Part shown: positions 51,430-61,396 of the stretch, piece after piece | How the letters are laid out: each line of letters starts with the position of its first letter | Numbering within the stretch: position 1 is the stretch's first letter | Assembly: GCF_004349065.1 (NCBI RefSeq) | Contig: NZ_SMKZ01000019.1 | Span: forward strand, 1-64,000 | Length of the DNA stretch: 64,000 nt | Direction: 5' to 3' | From: Jiangella asiatica | GTDB taxonomy: Bacteria; Actinomycetota; Actinomycetes; Jiangellales; Jiangellaceae | Position numbers and translations under genes: made by a program | Notes under the pieces: generated by a model | Told to the model about the DNA's origin: nothing | Databases searched by the model: none | The model's input: the letters and a program-made list of their open reading frames with translations, nothing else

Positions 51430-54400
51430 TCAGCCGGTGCGGCCCGTGAATCGTGAAATGGCGAGCTTTCCACCCTCGCCCCGCAGCCCGGCCGCATGGC
51501 GATATCGCTGAAGCGTGCCCGGGTCGGCGAAGTTCAGACGATAGCCGACGTCCAATCCGCCAACTGGAGTCCACCCGGTGCCTCGGTCCAGCCACAGGCT
51601 TACGTCGGTGCCTTCGGTGACGAGCGCCATCCGATTGCCTGGCTGTGGCGCCGGACGGATCGGGAACGGGTTGCCCTCGTGCTGGCCGGAGACGCGGACG
51701 TCGATACCACACGTCATCATGTCGTAGCCCATCCAGGCCATCACGTAATCATCCTCATCGCGGGCCAGGCCGACGAAGAACACGTCCTGCGCGACCCGTG
51801 GCACGATGAACTTCTTGATTTCAAGCGCGGTGAAGGTTCGATCACCGATCATTTCGCTCCGGTGCGCCGCCACCACGAAGTAGGGGGGCTCGCCGCTGGC
51901 GGAGAGTTCACCGCTGCCGAAGCTCACGGTGGGCATCGCCTCGCGGTCCGGATAAGGCAGCCACAGGTCATAGTTACCGCTGGTATCGGTGCTGAAGTCG
52001 TCATCGACATTCGTGCGGGGAAATGTGGTCTCATCCAGCTCGCCGCCGATCTTGGCTGACACGTCGACACGATTGCTGACACGGTGCGGCGGTGATCCGG
52101 CAGTGGCGTCAACGACCGCCGACAACCGAAGCTCTTGGCCCGTGCCGCGATCGGCCGCCTCGACGCCGAACCGAATGCGCCACGACTGTCCTGGCCGCAG
52201 CATCGTCAGTTCGGGTTCATCGATAGGCGTAGCCGGCCGGGATTCTGTGGCGTAGAGCGCCACCATGACGTCTCGCATCGCCTGCCGGCTGGGGTTGACG
52301 ACCGTGACAACGGCGACTCCGGTGCTAGCCCGTCCCAGGTCCGGTGCCGCCACTGTGACGGTCGGTCGGTCGGCGAACCCCGGGAGCCCGACCGGTCTGC
52401 GGGTCGACGGAGGGCGCGCGGCATGGGCGCCCGGCACGAGTTGCGCGTCTATGCCGAAGCGTCCGGTCCCCGGCCCGAACAGGGCCAGACCCGCCCGACT
52501 CGACAGACGCAGCCGCACCGACTCCTTGTCCCGCACTGCCGACCCGGGGATGGTAATCGGGGCAACTGCACCGTACCGAATCTGGCCGGGATCGCGCCAA
52601 GCCCCGACGCGTCCGCGCGCATCCATGGGATCATCCGGCAGCAGTACACTCCCGACCACGGTCCCGTCGACGGTCAGCTCAACCAGGCCAGGGTTCGGGG
52701 CGGAGCCTCGAGTAACCGAGCTGCGCGCCGGTTGCATCTGCAACGCCTGGCTGCCGCCCTCCAACTCAGTGGGCATTCGAGAGAACGTCGCAGCCTCGAC
52801 GACCAGGGTCAGATCCTTGCCGTTGCGACACGTCTCCGGGACCTCGACCAGATACTCGAACCAACCGGCTCCGATCCCGGTGATCATTCCTACGGTCCCC
52901 GACCCATCGACCACCTCGTGCAATCCACCGGTCCATGACTGTGCCGTCGGTGACGCCACATCGAAAATGGTCGACCCCTTGATTCCCGCCGGCCGGGTGC
53001 CAGCGGACAGGTCGATCACGAGGTACGTCTCAGCTACCGTCGCCCGACCTTTCGAGAGCCAAACATGCAACCGTGCAACCCGCAGGTTCGTCGGCATGGT
53101 GACCTCGATCGCGCCGACATCGGACACGTCGTACCGTGCCGGCGAAACGGTGCGCGATCCGTGCACCTTCGTGCGCTGCTCGACGCCGAGCGCGTCGGTG
53201 CCGACGATCTTCCACGAGAGCTTAGAGCCGGCGAGGTCACGGGGGGAGAAGTGGCTGATCGAAACTCTGATCGTGACCTGATCTCCGGGTTCAGCGCGAA
53301 TCGCCGGATTGCTGTCCAAACAGATCGCGACGTCGCGATTGAACAGCTCGATTCCGCGATCATGTCCTCGTTGATCGACGAACCCGGATTCGTTCGGCAG
53401 CCGCGAGTACGTGAACGACTTCCCGCGCTCGTGCTCCTGATCGGTCAACTGGGTGTAAACATAGCCTGCCATCTTGGGATACGAACGAAACAAGCCGATA
53501 TGCATGCCGAAATTGTTCAGACCGCTCCCGAACTCCGAGTTCATCCAGGGCTGCCCCGACTGGGAATACGACGGATAGAAGTTCCACTGCGAACCAGGGT
53601 AGACCTGTGCATTCTGGTCATCGAGTAGGTCCTTCCATTCCGGACGGAGGCTCGAGTACCAATGAAAGTCATTGATGTCTGTTTCGAGGTGGCCCTGCAC
53701 GACCGTCGGGGAATTGTCCACGACCAGCCGCGTCGGGTCCAGCTCCTTGATCAGGTCGACCATCTTCAGAACCCACGGGAACGAGTCCGGGTCCAGTGGC
53801 CCGCCGCCGCCGATGCCCCAACCTTCATTGAACGCCACCCAGGTCACGATGGACGGATGGTTGGCGTCTCGCGCGATCGCCTCCCGCATGACCGCTTCCC
53901 ATCGCTGGTGGGCGGCCTCGGTGAGGGCGTCGAACGGGTTGTTCGGGAGGTCGTACCAGATCAGCAAGCCGAGTTGATCAGCCAGATGGTAATACGCCGG
54001 ATCGCTGATCTTGAGATGCAACCTGATCATCGTGAATCCGAGTCGTTTGGCCGCTTCGAGGTCGAACCGAATGGATCCCGGTTGCGGATCACCTTCACTT
54101 CCAGTGATGAAATCCGGACCTTGATAAACACCGGTATATGCGTAGATGCCCCACGGATTATAGCCCTGATCCAAAACCCCACGAACGAAGTGAGGCCGAT
54201 TGTTCAGATAGAAGTACTGGTACTGCTGGCTGGGATCATCAGTGTCGTCCGGACTGTGTCCCGGAGCCCAACCGCGGTCGAATGTGCGCAGGCCGACCTG
54301 GACCAGGGCACCGTCGCGACCCTCCTGCCCGGCGTCGACAGACACGCTCAACTGGTACAGGTTCGGGTCGTCCGGCGACCACAGCTGCGGATCGGGAACG

Positions 54401-55566
54401 GCGAAGGCTATGCGGCCACCGCCGTCGCGAACCTCCATGGTCTCCCGGGTGACGGTGCGACCTGCCGGATCCGTCAACTCCAGCGTCGCTGTGCTGCCGT
54501 CCGGGGCGGCGATGACGCTCAGCTGCACCGAAATGCTGGCCTCGTCCGGAATGGTGGAGCCGGCCGGGAAGGTGATCTGCGGGATCACGCGCAAGCCATC
54601 GATCTGGACCCGGTCGACCGGCTCGATCCAGACCGGTTGCCAGATACCGCCGATGTCTTCGAACGACCCCATTCTTTGTTTGCCCATCGGATACGGCGAC
54701 GTGTTGTCGGCGGGCGGTGCCACCACCCTGATGGTGAGCTGATGCGTACTTCCCGGCTCGAGCTCCCCGAGGTCGACCGCGATCTCCCCATACCCGGTAC
54801 CTTGGTCTCCCGCCAGTTTCTCGCCGTCGAGCCAGACCGACGCTCCCCAGTCCGCCGCTGCGATCCGGAGCCTGGTGCGATGGCCTGCGAACGGGGCCGG
54901 GACGGTGAACGACCGTCGATACCACAGGGCGCCGGACACACCTCGGAACTGATTGATCCACATGCTGTCCGTCGCCCGCGATTCCTCGCCGAATGCGGCC
55001 AGGGACTGCACCGGGAAGGGCACCCGTATGGCTCGGGTGAAGTCGTGACGCGGGGAGAACCATCGCTGTTCGACGCCGACTCCGTCGGGGTCGAAGTCGA
55101 ACGACCACGTTCCCGTCAACGGTGCCCAAGCTCCATCTGTGAAGGGACGACGGTCACGGTCGGGTCGCGGATACTCGGTCCGCGGCGCGGTCTCGGGGGT
55201 CTCCGGGTAGATGACGATCCGCACCGTCTCGTCGATCGGGACCTCGGTGAAGGAGTAGCCCTCCTTCGCAGCGATCACTCCTCTACTCAGCGGCGGCACG
55301 TTCTCGATCACGAATGTGCCGGCGGCGTCGCTACGCACTACGTCGCGCGACAGGGCCGAATGAACAGCGGCACCGGGCACGGGCCGGCCCGAGGGATCAA
55401 CGACTTTCCCCGAGATGCGCCCGGGGGTCACCGACGCCGGCGATCGGGCCGGTTCGGCCGAGGCGCTGGGCAGAGAGCCGATCACGCCCGTTGCGATTGG
55501 CGTGATAGCGAGAGCGCCAGACATGCGGCCGAACTGGCGACGGGTCAGTGGGCATCCAGAATCCAT
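51430..55566 (-). CDS. Large Tat-exported GH2-family glycoside hydrolase, multidomain
   Basis: 1378 residues from ATG 55566 with GAGG upstream. Tat signal LTRRQFGRMSGALAITP, then a carboxypeptidase-regulatory-like beta domain (about residues 50-115, RISGKVVDPSGRPVPGAAV), the GH2 sugar-binding jelly roll (SGALWYRRSFTVPAPFAGHR), the barrel with acid/base Glu in VTWVAFNEGWG and the nucleophile in PWMNSEFGSGL, then about 600 residues of beta domains, the last with FVVAAHRSEMIGDRTFTALE. It cleaves a beta-linked sugar (galactose, glucuronate or mannose type). A dyad shared with the LacI gene lies 53 bases upstream. Confidence 0.88.
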   Translation of the reverse strand: MDSGCPLTRRQFGRMSGALAITPIATGVIGSLPSASAEPARSPASVTPGRISGKVVDPSGRPVPGAAVHSALSRDVVRSDAAGTFVIENVPPLSRGVIAAKEGYSFTEVPIDETVRIVIYPETPETAPRTEYPRPDRDRRPFTDGAWAPLTGTWSFDFDPDGVGVEQRWFSPRHDFTRAIRVPFPVQSLAAFGEESRATDSMWINQFRGVSGALWYRRSFTVPAPFAGHRTRLRIAAADWGASVWLDGEKLAGDQGTGYGEIAVDLGELEPGSTHQLTIRVVAPPADNTSPYPMGKQRMGSFEDIGGIWQPVWIEPVDRVQIDGLRVIPQITFPAGSTIPDEASISVQLSVIAAPDGSTATLELTDPAGRTVTRETMEVRDGGGRIAFAVPDPQLWSPDDPNLYQLSVSVDAGQEGRDGALVQVGLRTFDRGWAPGHSPDDTDDPSQQYQYFYLNNRPHFVRGVLDQGYNPWGIYAYTGVYQGPDFITGSEGDPQPGSIRFDLEAAKRLGFTMIRLHLKISDPAYYHLADQLGLLIWYDLPNNPFDALTEAAHQRWEAVMREAIARDANHPSIVTWVAFNEGWGIGGGGPLDPDSFPWVLKMVDLIKELDPTRLVVDNSPTVVQGHLETDINDFHWYSSLRPEWKDLLDDQNAQVYPGSQWNFYPSYSQSGQPWMNSEFGSGLNNFGMHIGLFRSYPKMAGYVYTQLTDQEHERGKSFTYSRLPNESGFVDQRGHDRGIELFNRDVAICLDSNPAIRAEPGDQVTIRVSISHFSPRDLAGSKLSWKIVGTDALGVEQRTKVHGSRTVSPARYDVSDVGAIEVTMPTNLRVARLHVWLSKGRATVAETYLVIDLSAGTRPAGIKGSTIFDVASPTAQSWTGGLHEVVDGSGTVGMITGIGAGWFEYLVEVPETCRNGKDLTLVVEAATFSRMPTELEGGSQALQMQPARSSVTRGSAPNPGLVELTVDGTVVGSVLLPDDPMDARGRVGAWRDPGQIRYGAVAPITIPGSAVRDKESVRLRLSSRAGLALFGPGTGRFGIDAQLVPGAHAARPPSTRRPVGLPGFADRPTVTVAAPDLGRASTGVAVVTVVNPSRQAMRDVMVALYATESRPATPIDEPELTMLRPGQSWRIRFGVEAADRGTGQELRLSAVVDATAGSPPHRVSNRVDVSAKIGGELDETTFPRTNVDDDFSTDTSGNYDLWLPYPDREAMPTVSFGSGELSASGEPPYFVVAAHRSEMIGDRTFTALEIKKFIVPRVAQDVFFVGLARDEDDYVMAWMGYDMMTCGIDVRVSGQHEGNPFPIRPAPQPGNRMALVTEGTDVSLWLDRGTGWTPVGGLDVGYRLNFADPGTLQRYRHAAGLRGEGGKLAISRFTGRTG

Positions 55567-55618
55567 GGTCACCTCGTCATGTCGAACGGCATGCTCAGTA
55601 CACCTCGGTGACACAGCC

Positions 55619-55643
55619 TTGCAGCGCGGCAAAGATTATGCAA
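55619..55643. promoter_or_regulatory. 25-bp dyad TTGCA-N15-TGCAA, putative LacI operator (copy 2)
   Basis: Matches 47165-47189 in its arms and most of its centre. It lies between the divergent GH2 gene (start 55566) and the importer unit (first small frame at 55699), so one bound repressor could silence both. Confidence 0.65.
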
Positions 55644-55698
55644 GCCTAGCTCCTGCCGCGGGGCAAACGCCCGCCTCCGGCTTGTGGGAGGAGCAGCG

Positions 55699-55773
55699 AT
55701 GATGTCCATTTCCATGCGGCGGGTCGTGCAGGCCCCGGTCCTCGTCAGCGCCACGCACGGTGGCACTCGATGA
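55699..55773 (+). CDS. 24-residue upstream peptide coupled to the permease gene
   Basis: ATG 55699 is preceded by GGGAGGAG at good spacing, better than that of the permease. The peptide starts MMSISMRRVVQAP and its TGA overlaps the permease ATG (ATGA). It may simply load ribosomes for the permease or be a regulatory peptide. Confidence 0.5.
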   Translation: MMSISMRRVVQAPVLVSATHGGTR

Positions 55774-56741
55774 CAACCACGCCGATGATTTCCGAGCGGG
55801 ACGTCCTGGTGTCGGCGACGCCATCGGCGCGCGATCGGAAGCGTCGGCTGGGCCGGCAGCAATTGTGGATTTGGGTTTTGTTGGCCCCAACCGTGCTGTT
55901 GTACGGCACCTACACCATGTACCCGATCATCGCGAGCTACTGGTACTCGTTCGTGGAGTGGAACGGATTCACCGCGGAAAAGACATGGGTGGGGCTGCAA
56001 AACTACCGGGATGTGTTCGCCGACGATCTGTTCTGGAACTCGTTCAAAATCACGATCTTGTTCATGGTCGTGGTGGTTCCGTTCAAGGTCATCCTGACGC
56101 TGCTGCTGGCACTCCTTCTGAACTCGCCCAAGCTACCGTTCTCGACGTTCTTCCGCACTGCCTACTTCCTGCCGGTGGTCACCACGACGGCGATCGTCGG
56201 TGTGGTCATGCAGTTCGTCTTCGATCCCGCGTCCGGGCCGGTCAATCAGATGCTGATGAAGCTCGGGGTGATCGATGCGGGGGTGTCCTTCCTCGGCGAC
56301 TCCACTACGGCGTTGTGGACAGCGGCAGGCGTCTACGTCTGGAAGTGGTTCGGCATCACGATGATCTTGTGGCTGGCGGCGTTGCAGACAGTGCCGGACG
56401 AGGTGTACGAGGCCGCGCGCATCGATGGAGCCGGGGCGTGGCAGCTCCTGCGGCGTATCACTTTGCCGCTGCTCAAACCGTTCCTGATCATCATCACGTT
56501 GTTGTCGTTCGAGTCGGCGTTGAAGGTGTTCGACTTGATGTTGACCATGACTGGTGGTGGCCCGTTCTACGCCACCGAGGTGGTGGAGATCTACATCTAT
56601 CGCACCGCGTTCTCGGCCACAGTTCCCCAACTCGGGTTGGCCTCGGCGGCTGCGGTTCTGTTCGGGTTGTTCGTCTGCGCGGTCGGGTTGTTCCAGCTCA
56701 TCGGTATCCGCTCGGCACAGAAGGCGAGGCAAGCCCAGTGA
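55770..56741 (+). CDS. Carbohydrate ABC transporter permease (MalF/UgpA type)
   Basis: 323 residues, six membrane segments. First segment QQLWIWVLLAPTVLLYGTYT, and the family EAA loop is YEAARIDGAGAWQLLRRITL-PLLKP. It forms the channel with the next gene and uses the binding protein at 61397. No ATPase is encoded in the window; actinomycetes often use a shared MsiK-type ATPase. Overlapped by GTGA with the second permease. Confidence 0.92.
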   Translation: MTTTPMISERDVLVSATPSARDRKRRLGRQQLWIWVLLAPTVLLYGTYTMYPIIASYWYSFVEWNGFTAEKTWVGLQNYRDVFADDLFWNSFKITILFMVVVVPFKVILTLLLALLLNSPKLPFSTFFRTAYFLPVVTTTAIVGVVMQFVFDPASGPVNQMLMKLGVIDAGVSFLGDSTTALWTAAGVYVWKWFGITMILWLAALQTVPDEVYEAARIDGAGAWQLLRRITLPLLKPFLIIITLLSFESALKVFDLMLTMTGGGPFYATEVVEIYIYRTAFSATVPQLGLASAAAVLFGLFVCAVGLFQLIGIRSAQKARQAQ

Positions 56742-57649
56742 TCACTACAAGCACCGCGCCACAGCGGGTGAGCGGGGGCCGGGTCCGCGCCCGGCGGGGC
56801 AATCGGCGGACAGCCGGATGGGTTGCGCGCCGTTTGCCGTGGTGGATCGCCGCCCTGGTGCTGGCCGGCGGCGCGTTGATCTGGGTATACCCGTTCGTGT
56901 GGATGATCTCGGCTTCCCTCAAAGACCAGCTGGAGATCTTCTCCTCCGGTCTGGGCCTTCTGCCAGATACGCCGAAGTGGGACAACTACGCCCGCGCCTG
57001 GACAGACGCCCACTTCGGCACTTACATGTGGAACACCATCATCGTCACCGTCGTCACCGTAGCGCTGGTGGTGATTCGGTGTGCGATGGCCGGCTACGCG
57101 CTGGGTCGGTACGAATTCGTCGGCAAGAAGCCTCTCGCCCTCGTGCTGGTCGCCACCTTCTTCGTTCCCACCGGCTATACCATCATCCCCGTCGTCGAAA
57201 TCTCCCAGCAACTCGGCCTTCTCAACTCCCTTACCGGCATGATCGTGGCCATGTCCGGCGCCGGGCATGTCGCCATGATCCTGCTTTACTGGGGCTATTT
57301 CCGCGGTATCCCCAAAGAACTCGAAGAAGCTGCCGTCATGGATGGCGCCGGCTTCTTCACCATCTTCTTCCGCATCATGCTTCCCCTCGCGATGCCCGTC
57401 ACCGCGACCGTGGTGCTCATGACCTTCCTCGCCACCTGGAACAACTTCTTCATCCCCTTGGTGTTCTCCCTCTCACGCCCAGATTTACGCACCCTGAGCG
57501 TCGGCATGCGTGCGTTCGTCGGTGAGAACAGCACCGACTGGGCCGGGATGGCGGCCGCCGCCACCTTGTCGTTGGTGCCACTGATCATCCTGTTCATCAT
57601 CCTGCAGAAGCAGTTCATCAAAGGCTTCTCGGGAGCGATCAAACAGTGA
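56738..57649 (+). CDS. Carbohydrate ABC transporter permease (MalG/UgpE type)
   Basis: 303 residues from GTG 56738, overlapping the first permease. Segments WWIAALVLAGGALIWVYPFV and ALVLVATFFVPTGYTIIPVV; the EAA loop is KELEEAAVMDGAGFFTIFFR followed by IMLPLAMP. Typical of the second inner-membrane subunit of sugar importers. The following fragment of a sulfatase starts inside its stop codon. Confidence 0.92.
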   Translation: MITTSTAPQRVSGGRVRARRGNRRTAGWVARRLPWWIAALVLAGGALIWVYPFVWMISASLKDQLEIFSSGLGLLPDTPKWDNYARAWTDAHFGTYMWNTIIVTVVTVALVVIRCAMAGYALGRYEFVGKKPLALVLVATFFVPTGYTIIPVVEISQQLGLLNSLTGMIVAMSGAGHVAMILLYWGYFRGIPKELEEAAVMDGAGFFTIFFRIMLPLAMPVTATVVLMTFLATWNNFFIPLVFSLSRPDLRTLSVGMRAFVGENSTDWAGMAAAATLSLVPLIILFIILQKQFIKGFSGAIKQ

Positions 57650-57975
57650 ACGACCAACTCTCGGGTGAGCAGCCGGAACTTGTTCGAAGGTCCGACCCGG
57701 CGCCGTGCGAGTACGGCAACGGTTGGCACGCTCATGACCCAGCAGCACACACCACCATGCTTCGGCGCGACCGCTGGAAGATCGCAGTCCATCGCAGCGA
57801 TCTCGCCAGTGTCAGGCCGAGAACCAGTGAGCTCTACGACCTCGACGACGATCCGCATGAGCTCACCAACCTCTGGGATGCACCGGAGCATCTCGCGACC
57901 GAGACCGGGCAGATGGACAAGCTGCTCGACGTGCTGGTCGCTACGGGAACCGCAGTCAGAAACGAAAGGCACACC
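57646..57975 (+). pseudogene. Sulfatase C-terminal fragment
   Basis: From GTG 57646, about 105 codons, MLRRDRWKIAVHRSDLASVR with SELYDLDDDPHELTNLWDAP and MDKLLDVLVATGTAVR, are the tail of a sulfatase. The metal-binding and CxPxR parts are absent. The GTGA overlap with the permease is therefore secondary. It suggests that a full sulfatase once stood here, or that a deletion joined the permease to it. Confidence 0.75.
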
Positions 57976-57976
57976 G

Positions 57977-59842
57977 GTGAGTCACGACTCGACGGACGAA
58001 GCAAGCGAAGCCGCACATCACCCACGTCCGCAGTTCCGGCGCCAGGAATGGCTGGACCTGTGCGGCACGTGGCAGTTCGCGTTCGATGATAGCGATGAGG
58101 GGACGGAGCGTCGCTGGTTCGACGACCCGAGGTTCGACGCCACGATCCATGTCCCGTACCCGCCGGAGTCGAAGCTGTCGGAGGTGCACGACCCCTCTTT
58201 CCACCCGGTCCTCTGGTATGCCCGTGAGGTCGAGGCGCCGCAACTCCGAGCCGACCAGAGGCTACTGCTCCACTTCGGAGCGGTCGATTATCACGCGACC
58301 GTCTGGGTGAACGGCGAACACGTTGGGGAGCACCTTGGCGGCCACACACCCTTTACTTTCGATATCACCGAGGCGCTGAGCTCGGAGCGTGAGCGGCAGC
58401 TCGTGGTCGTCCGCGCCGAGGATCAGCCGAGAGACGCCAGCCAGCCCCGCGGCAAACAGACGACGTCCGAAGAACCTCGAGGCATCTGGTACGACCGGAC
58501 GTCGGGCATCTGGCAGTCGGTTTGGCTCGAGACAGTGCCGATGTTGCACATGACCGGGCTGCGCTGGACCACCGACATCGAGAACGACCTCATTCACCTC
58601 GACGTCACGCTCAATCAGGCGCCGGCGACGAAGCGTACGGTGACCGTCCGGCTCAGCGTCGATGGTGTGCTGCATACCGAACAATCGGCGACGACGTCGT
58701 GCCGTACGACCCGGGTGAGCATCGGCATCGACTCCCTGCGGAACGGCCATAAGACGATCATGTGGTCGCCTGATGCGCCGAACCTGGTCGACGCTGAGGT
58801 GGTGCTCGAGGCCGACGGCGGTTTGCTCGAGGACAGGGCGCAGAGTTACCTCGGCCTGCGTAGTGTCGGCTTCCGTGACGGGCTCTTCCTGCTCAACGGC
58901 CATCCTTACTACCTCCGGATGGTGCTCGAACAGGGCTTCTGGCCCGAGTCACACCTGACCGCGCCGAGTCTCGACGCCCTGCGCCGCGAGGTGGAGTTGA
59001 TCAAGAGGCTCGGCTTCAACGGCGTTCGGATCCACCAGAAGATCGAAGACCCGCGCTTCCTGTACTGGTGCGATCGGTTGGGGCTGGTCGTGTGGAGCGA
59101 GTTCCCGGCAGCCTTTGAGTACTCGCCGACGGCCGTGTCGAGAACCGTCCACGAATGGGTGGAAGCCGTGGAACGCGACCTCAGCCATCCGTCGATCGTG
59201 GCGTGGGTGCCCCTGAACGAGAGCTGGGGTGTGCCGAAGATCGCGACGTCGAAGCAACAGCAGGCCTTCGCCACGGCCATGTATCACCTGACCAAGGCGC
59301 TCGACCCGACTCGTCTGGTGATCTCCAACGACGGTTGGGAGCACACCATCAGCGACATCTGGAGTGTTCACGATTACACGCCGAGTGGCGCCAGCATTCG
59401 CGGCCGATACCACACCCGGGAGGCCGTGCATCGCACGCTGTACGAGGCTGGTCCGGGTCGACGCAAGGTGATGCTCCTCGACGACGAGCGAGCCGGCCAG
59501 CCGGTGATGATCACCGAGTTCGGCGGTCTCTCGTACGCCCACGAGTTGGACGGCAAATGGGCTGGTTATGCCACTGTCGACTCCTCGGACGAACTACGCG
59601 ACGGCGTCAAGGAGCTGATCGACGCGATCACGGATTCGCCCGAGATTTCTGGGTTCTGTTACACGCAGCTCACCGATACCCAGCAGGAGCGCAACGGTCT
59701 GCTCACCGAAGACCGCGAGCCGAAACTGCCGATGGATGTCTTGCGGGCGATCATCTCGCGGCCGTCCCGTGCGATTCCGGCCGAGGACGTTGACGCCTAC
59801 CGCCGTGCCAACCGCAGGGCACAGGATGAGAAGGAGGACTAG
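57977..59842 (+). CDS. GH2-family glycoside hydrolase (cytoplasmic)
   Basis: 621 residues from GTG 57977, with GAAAGG upstream; no signal peptide. Sugar-binding domain LCGTWQFAFDDSDEGTERRW and WVNGEHVGEHLGGHTPFTFD; barrel acid/base Glu in AWVPLNESWGVP and nucleophile Glu in PVMITEFGGLSY. Shorter than beta-galactosidases and in the size range of beta-glucuronidase/mannosidase-type GH2. It probably finishes degradation of imported oligosaccharides. The next gene follows its stop codon directly. Confidence 0.9.
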   Translation: MSHDSTDEASEAAHHPRPQFRRQEWLDLCGTWQFAFDDSDEGTERRWFDDPRFDATIHVPYPPESKLSEVHDPSFHPVLWYAREVEAPQLRADQRLLLHFGAVDYHATVWVNGEHVGEHLGGHTPFTFDITEALSSERERQLVVVRAEDQPRDASQPRGKQTTSEEPRGIWYDRTSGIWQSVWLETVPMLHMTGLRWTTDIENDLIHLDVTLNQAPATKRTVTVRLSVDGVLHTEQSATTSCRTTRVSIGIDSLRNGHKTIMWSPDAPNLVDAEVVLEADGGLLEDRAQSYLGLRSVGFRDGLFLLNGHPYYLRMVLEQGFWPESHLTAPSLDALRREVELIKRLGFNGVRIHQKIEDPRFLYWCDRLGLVVWSEFPAAFEYSPTAVSRTVHEWVEAVERDLSHPSIVAWVPLNESWGVPKIATSKQQQAFATAMYHLTKALDPTRLVISNDGWEHTISDIWSVHDYTPSGASIRGRYHTREAVHRTLYEAGPGRRKVMLLDDERAGQPVMITEFGGLSYAHELDGKWAGYATVDSSDELRDGVKELIDAITDSPEISGFCYTQLTDTQQERNGLLTEDREPKLPMDVLRAIISRPSRAIPAEDVDAYRRANRRAQDEKED

Positions 59843-61366
59843 ATGCAGCCGAACATTCTGCTGGTGATGACGGATCAGCATCGCGCTGATTTCACGGCGA
59901 GTGAGGGCTTCGGTCTCGATACGATGCCGTTCCTCGATTCGTTCGCTGCGAGAGGCACGCGCGTCCGGCGTGCCTATACCACCGCGCCGGCGTGTGTTCC
60001 CGCGCGGACGAGCCTGCTGACCGGGCGCTGGCCGTCCACTCACCGAGTCCGGCAGAACTCGGCGACCCATGAGGTGGTTCGCGGCGCCGACCTACTGGAT
60101 GTGCTGCGCGACGCCGGGTACGAACTGCACTTCAACGGCAAGCCGCATATGTACCGGGGCCCGGACAGCTTCGACTCCTTCTGCGGGCCGTACTTCCACG
60201 TGAACGGGCCGGACGGGGACGGTACGGACACAGAGTTCTCGACATGGCTGAAGTCGATCGACCACGGACCAGCGCTGGAGCCGACGCCGTTCCCGCTCGA
60301 GGTGCAGTTCCCGCATCGGATCGTCTCCGATGCGATCGCGTCCCTCGACGAGCGCGACACGTCCAGACCGTTCTTCAGCTGGGTTTCCTTTCCCGAGCCG
60401 CATAACCCGTATCAGGTACCCGAGCCGTACCACTCGATGTTCGACGAGGTCGACATCCCCGACCGGTCAGTCGGGCCAGAAGGTGCAGCTGCCAAGGGCG
60501 GGAAATTCCAATGGCTGCGTGAGCTGATCGAGTCGAAGCGGCCTGGCTATGACGAGCACTGGCGCCGCTACCGCGCGAACTACTGCGGGATGTTGCGGCT
60601 GATCGATGACCAGATCCGACGGCTGATCACGTATCTGGATGACAACCGCCAGCTCGAGAACACGATTGTGCTCTTCGTTGCCGACCACGGCGACTACGTC
60701 GCTGATTACGGGCTGCAGCGCAAGGGCGCCGGCATCCCTGAGGTGCTGATGCGTATTCCGTTCCTGGTCGTCGGGCCCGGTGTCGTCGCGCAGGACAACA
60801 GCACCGACTTCGTCTCGCTGGCCGATCTGTTCCCCAGCCTGTGTGAGGCCGCCGGCCAGGACATTCCTCTGGGCGTGCAGGGCCGCAGCCTCTGGCCGAT
60901 GCTCACGGGCGCGGACTATCCGGTGGGCGAGTTCAACAGCATCTACGCCGAGCACGGATACGGCGGGATTCCGTATGACGACGACGCCCGCCCGGAGCTG
61001 CATTTCCCCTACGACACCACCAGGTACGACGAGCTCAACACAGTGACCCAGAGCGGCTTCACCCGGATGGTCCGGCAGGGCGGCTGGAAGCTCAGCTACG
61101 ACAACATCGGGCGGGCGGAACTGTACGACCTCTCGGCCGATCCGATGGAGCTGAACAACCGTTCCGACGATCCGTCGGCGGCCGCCGTCCGGGCCGAACT
61201 CACCGAAAAACTGCTCTGGTGGTCCACCCGGCTGACCGACGACCTCCCGGACGCGAAATACCAAACCAGGCGCGCCGACCACAACTGGTGGTCCTTGTTT
61301 TCACGTGTTGGGCCTGGCAGATCTGCGACCAGTACACGTACCGCTAACGAGCCTGACAACGCTTAG
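59843..61366 (+). CDS. Sulfatase (Cys-type) of the glycan import operon
   Basis: 507 residues; ATG 59843 directly follows the GH2 stop, with AAGGAGG upstream. MQPNILLVMTDQHRADF gives the metal Asp, and the maturation motif is C-V-P-A-R in APACVPARTSLLTGRWPS. The second metal site is FVADHGDYVADYGLQRKGAG. No signal peptide. It should remove sulfate from imported sugars before or after the GH2 step. The tail (GWKLSYDNIGRAELYDLSAD) is the same as in the other sulfatases and the fragment at 57646. Confidence 0.9.
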   Translation: MQPNILLVMTDQHRADFTASEGFGLDTMPFLDSFAARGTRVRRAYTTAPACVPARTSLLTGRWPSTHRVRQNSATHEVVRGADLLDVLRDAGYELHFNGKPHMYRGPDSFDSFCGPYFHVNGPDGDGTDTEFSTWLKSIDHGPALEPTPFPLEVQFPHRIVSDAIASLDERDTSRPFFSWVSFPEPHNPYQVPEPYHSMFDEVDIPDRSVGPEGAAAKGGKFQWLRELIESKRPGYDEHWRRYRANYCGMLRLIDDQIRRLITYLDDNRQLENTIVLFVADHGDYVADYGLQRKGAGIPEVLMRIPFLVVGPGVVAQDNSTDFVSLADLFPSLCEAAGQDIPLGVQGRSLWPMLTGADYPVGEFNSIYAEHGYGGIPYDDDARPELHFPYDTTRYDELNTVTQSGFTRMVRQGGWKLSYDNIGRAELYDLSADPMELNNRSDDPSAAAVRAELTEKLLWWSTRLTDDLPDAKYQTRRADHNWWSLFSRVGPGRSATSTRTANEPDNA

Positions 61367-61396
61367 GTCGTCCCCTTCAATGAGGAGGCACGGATC

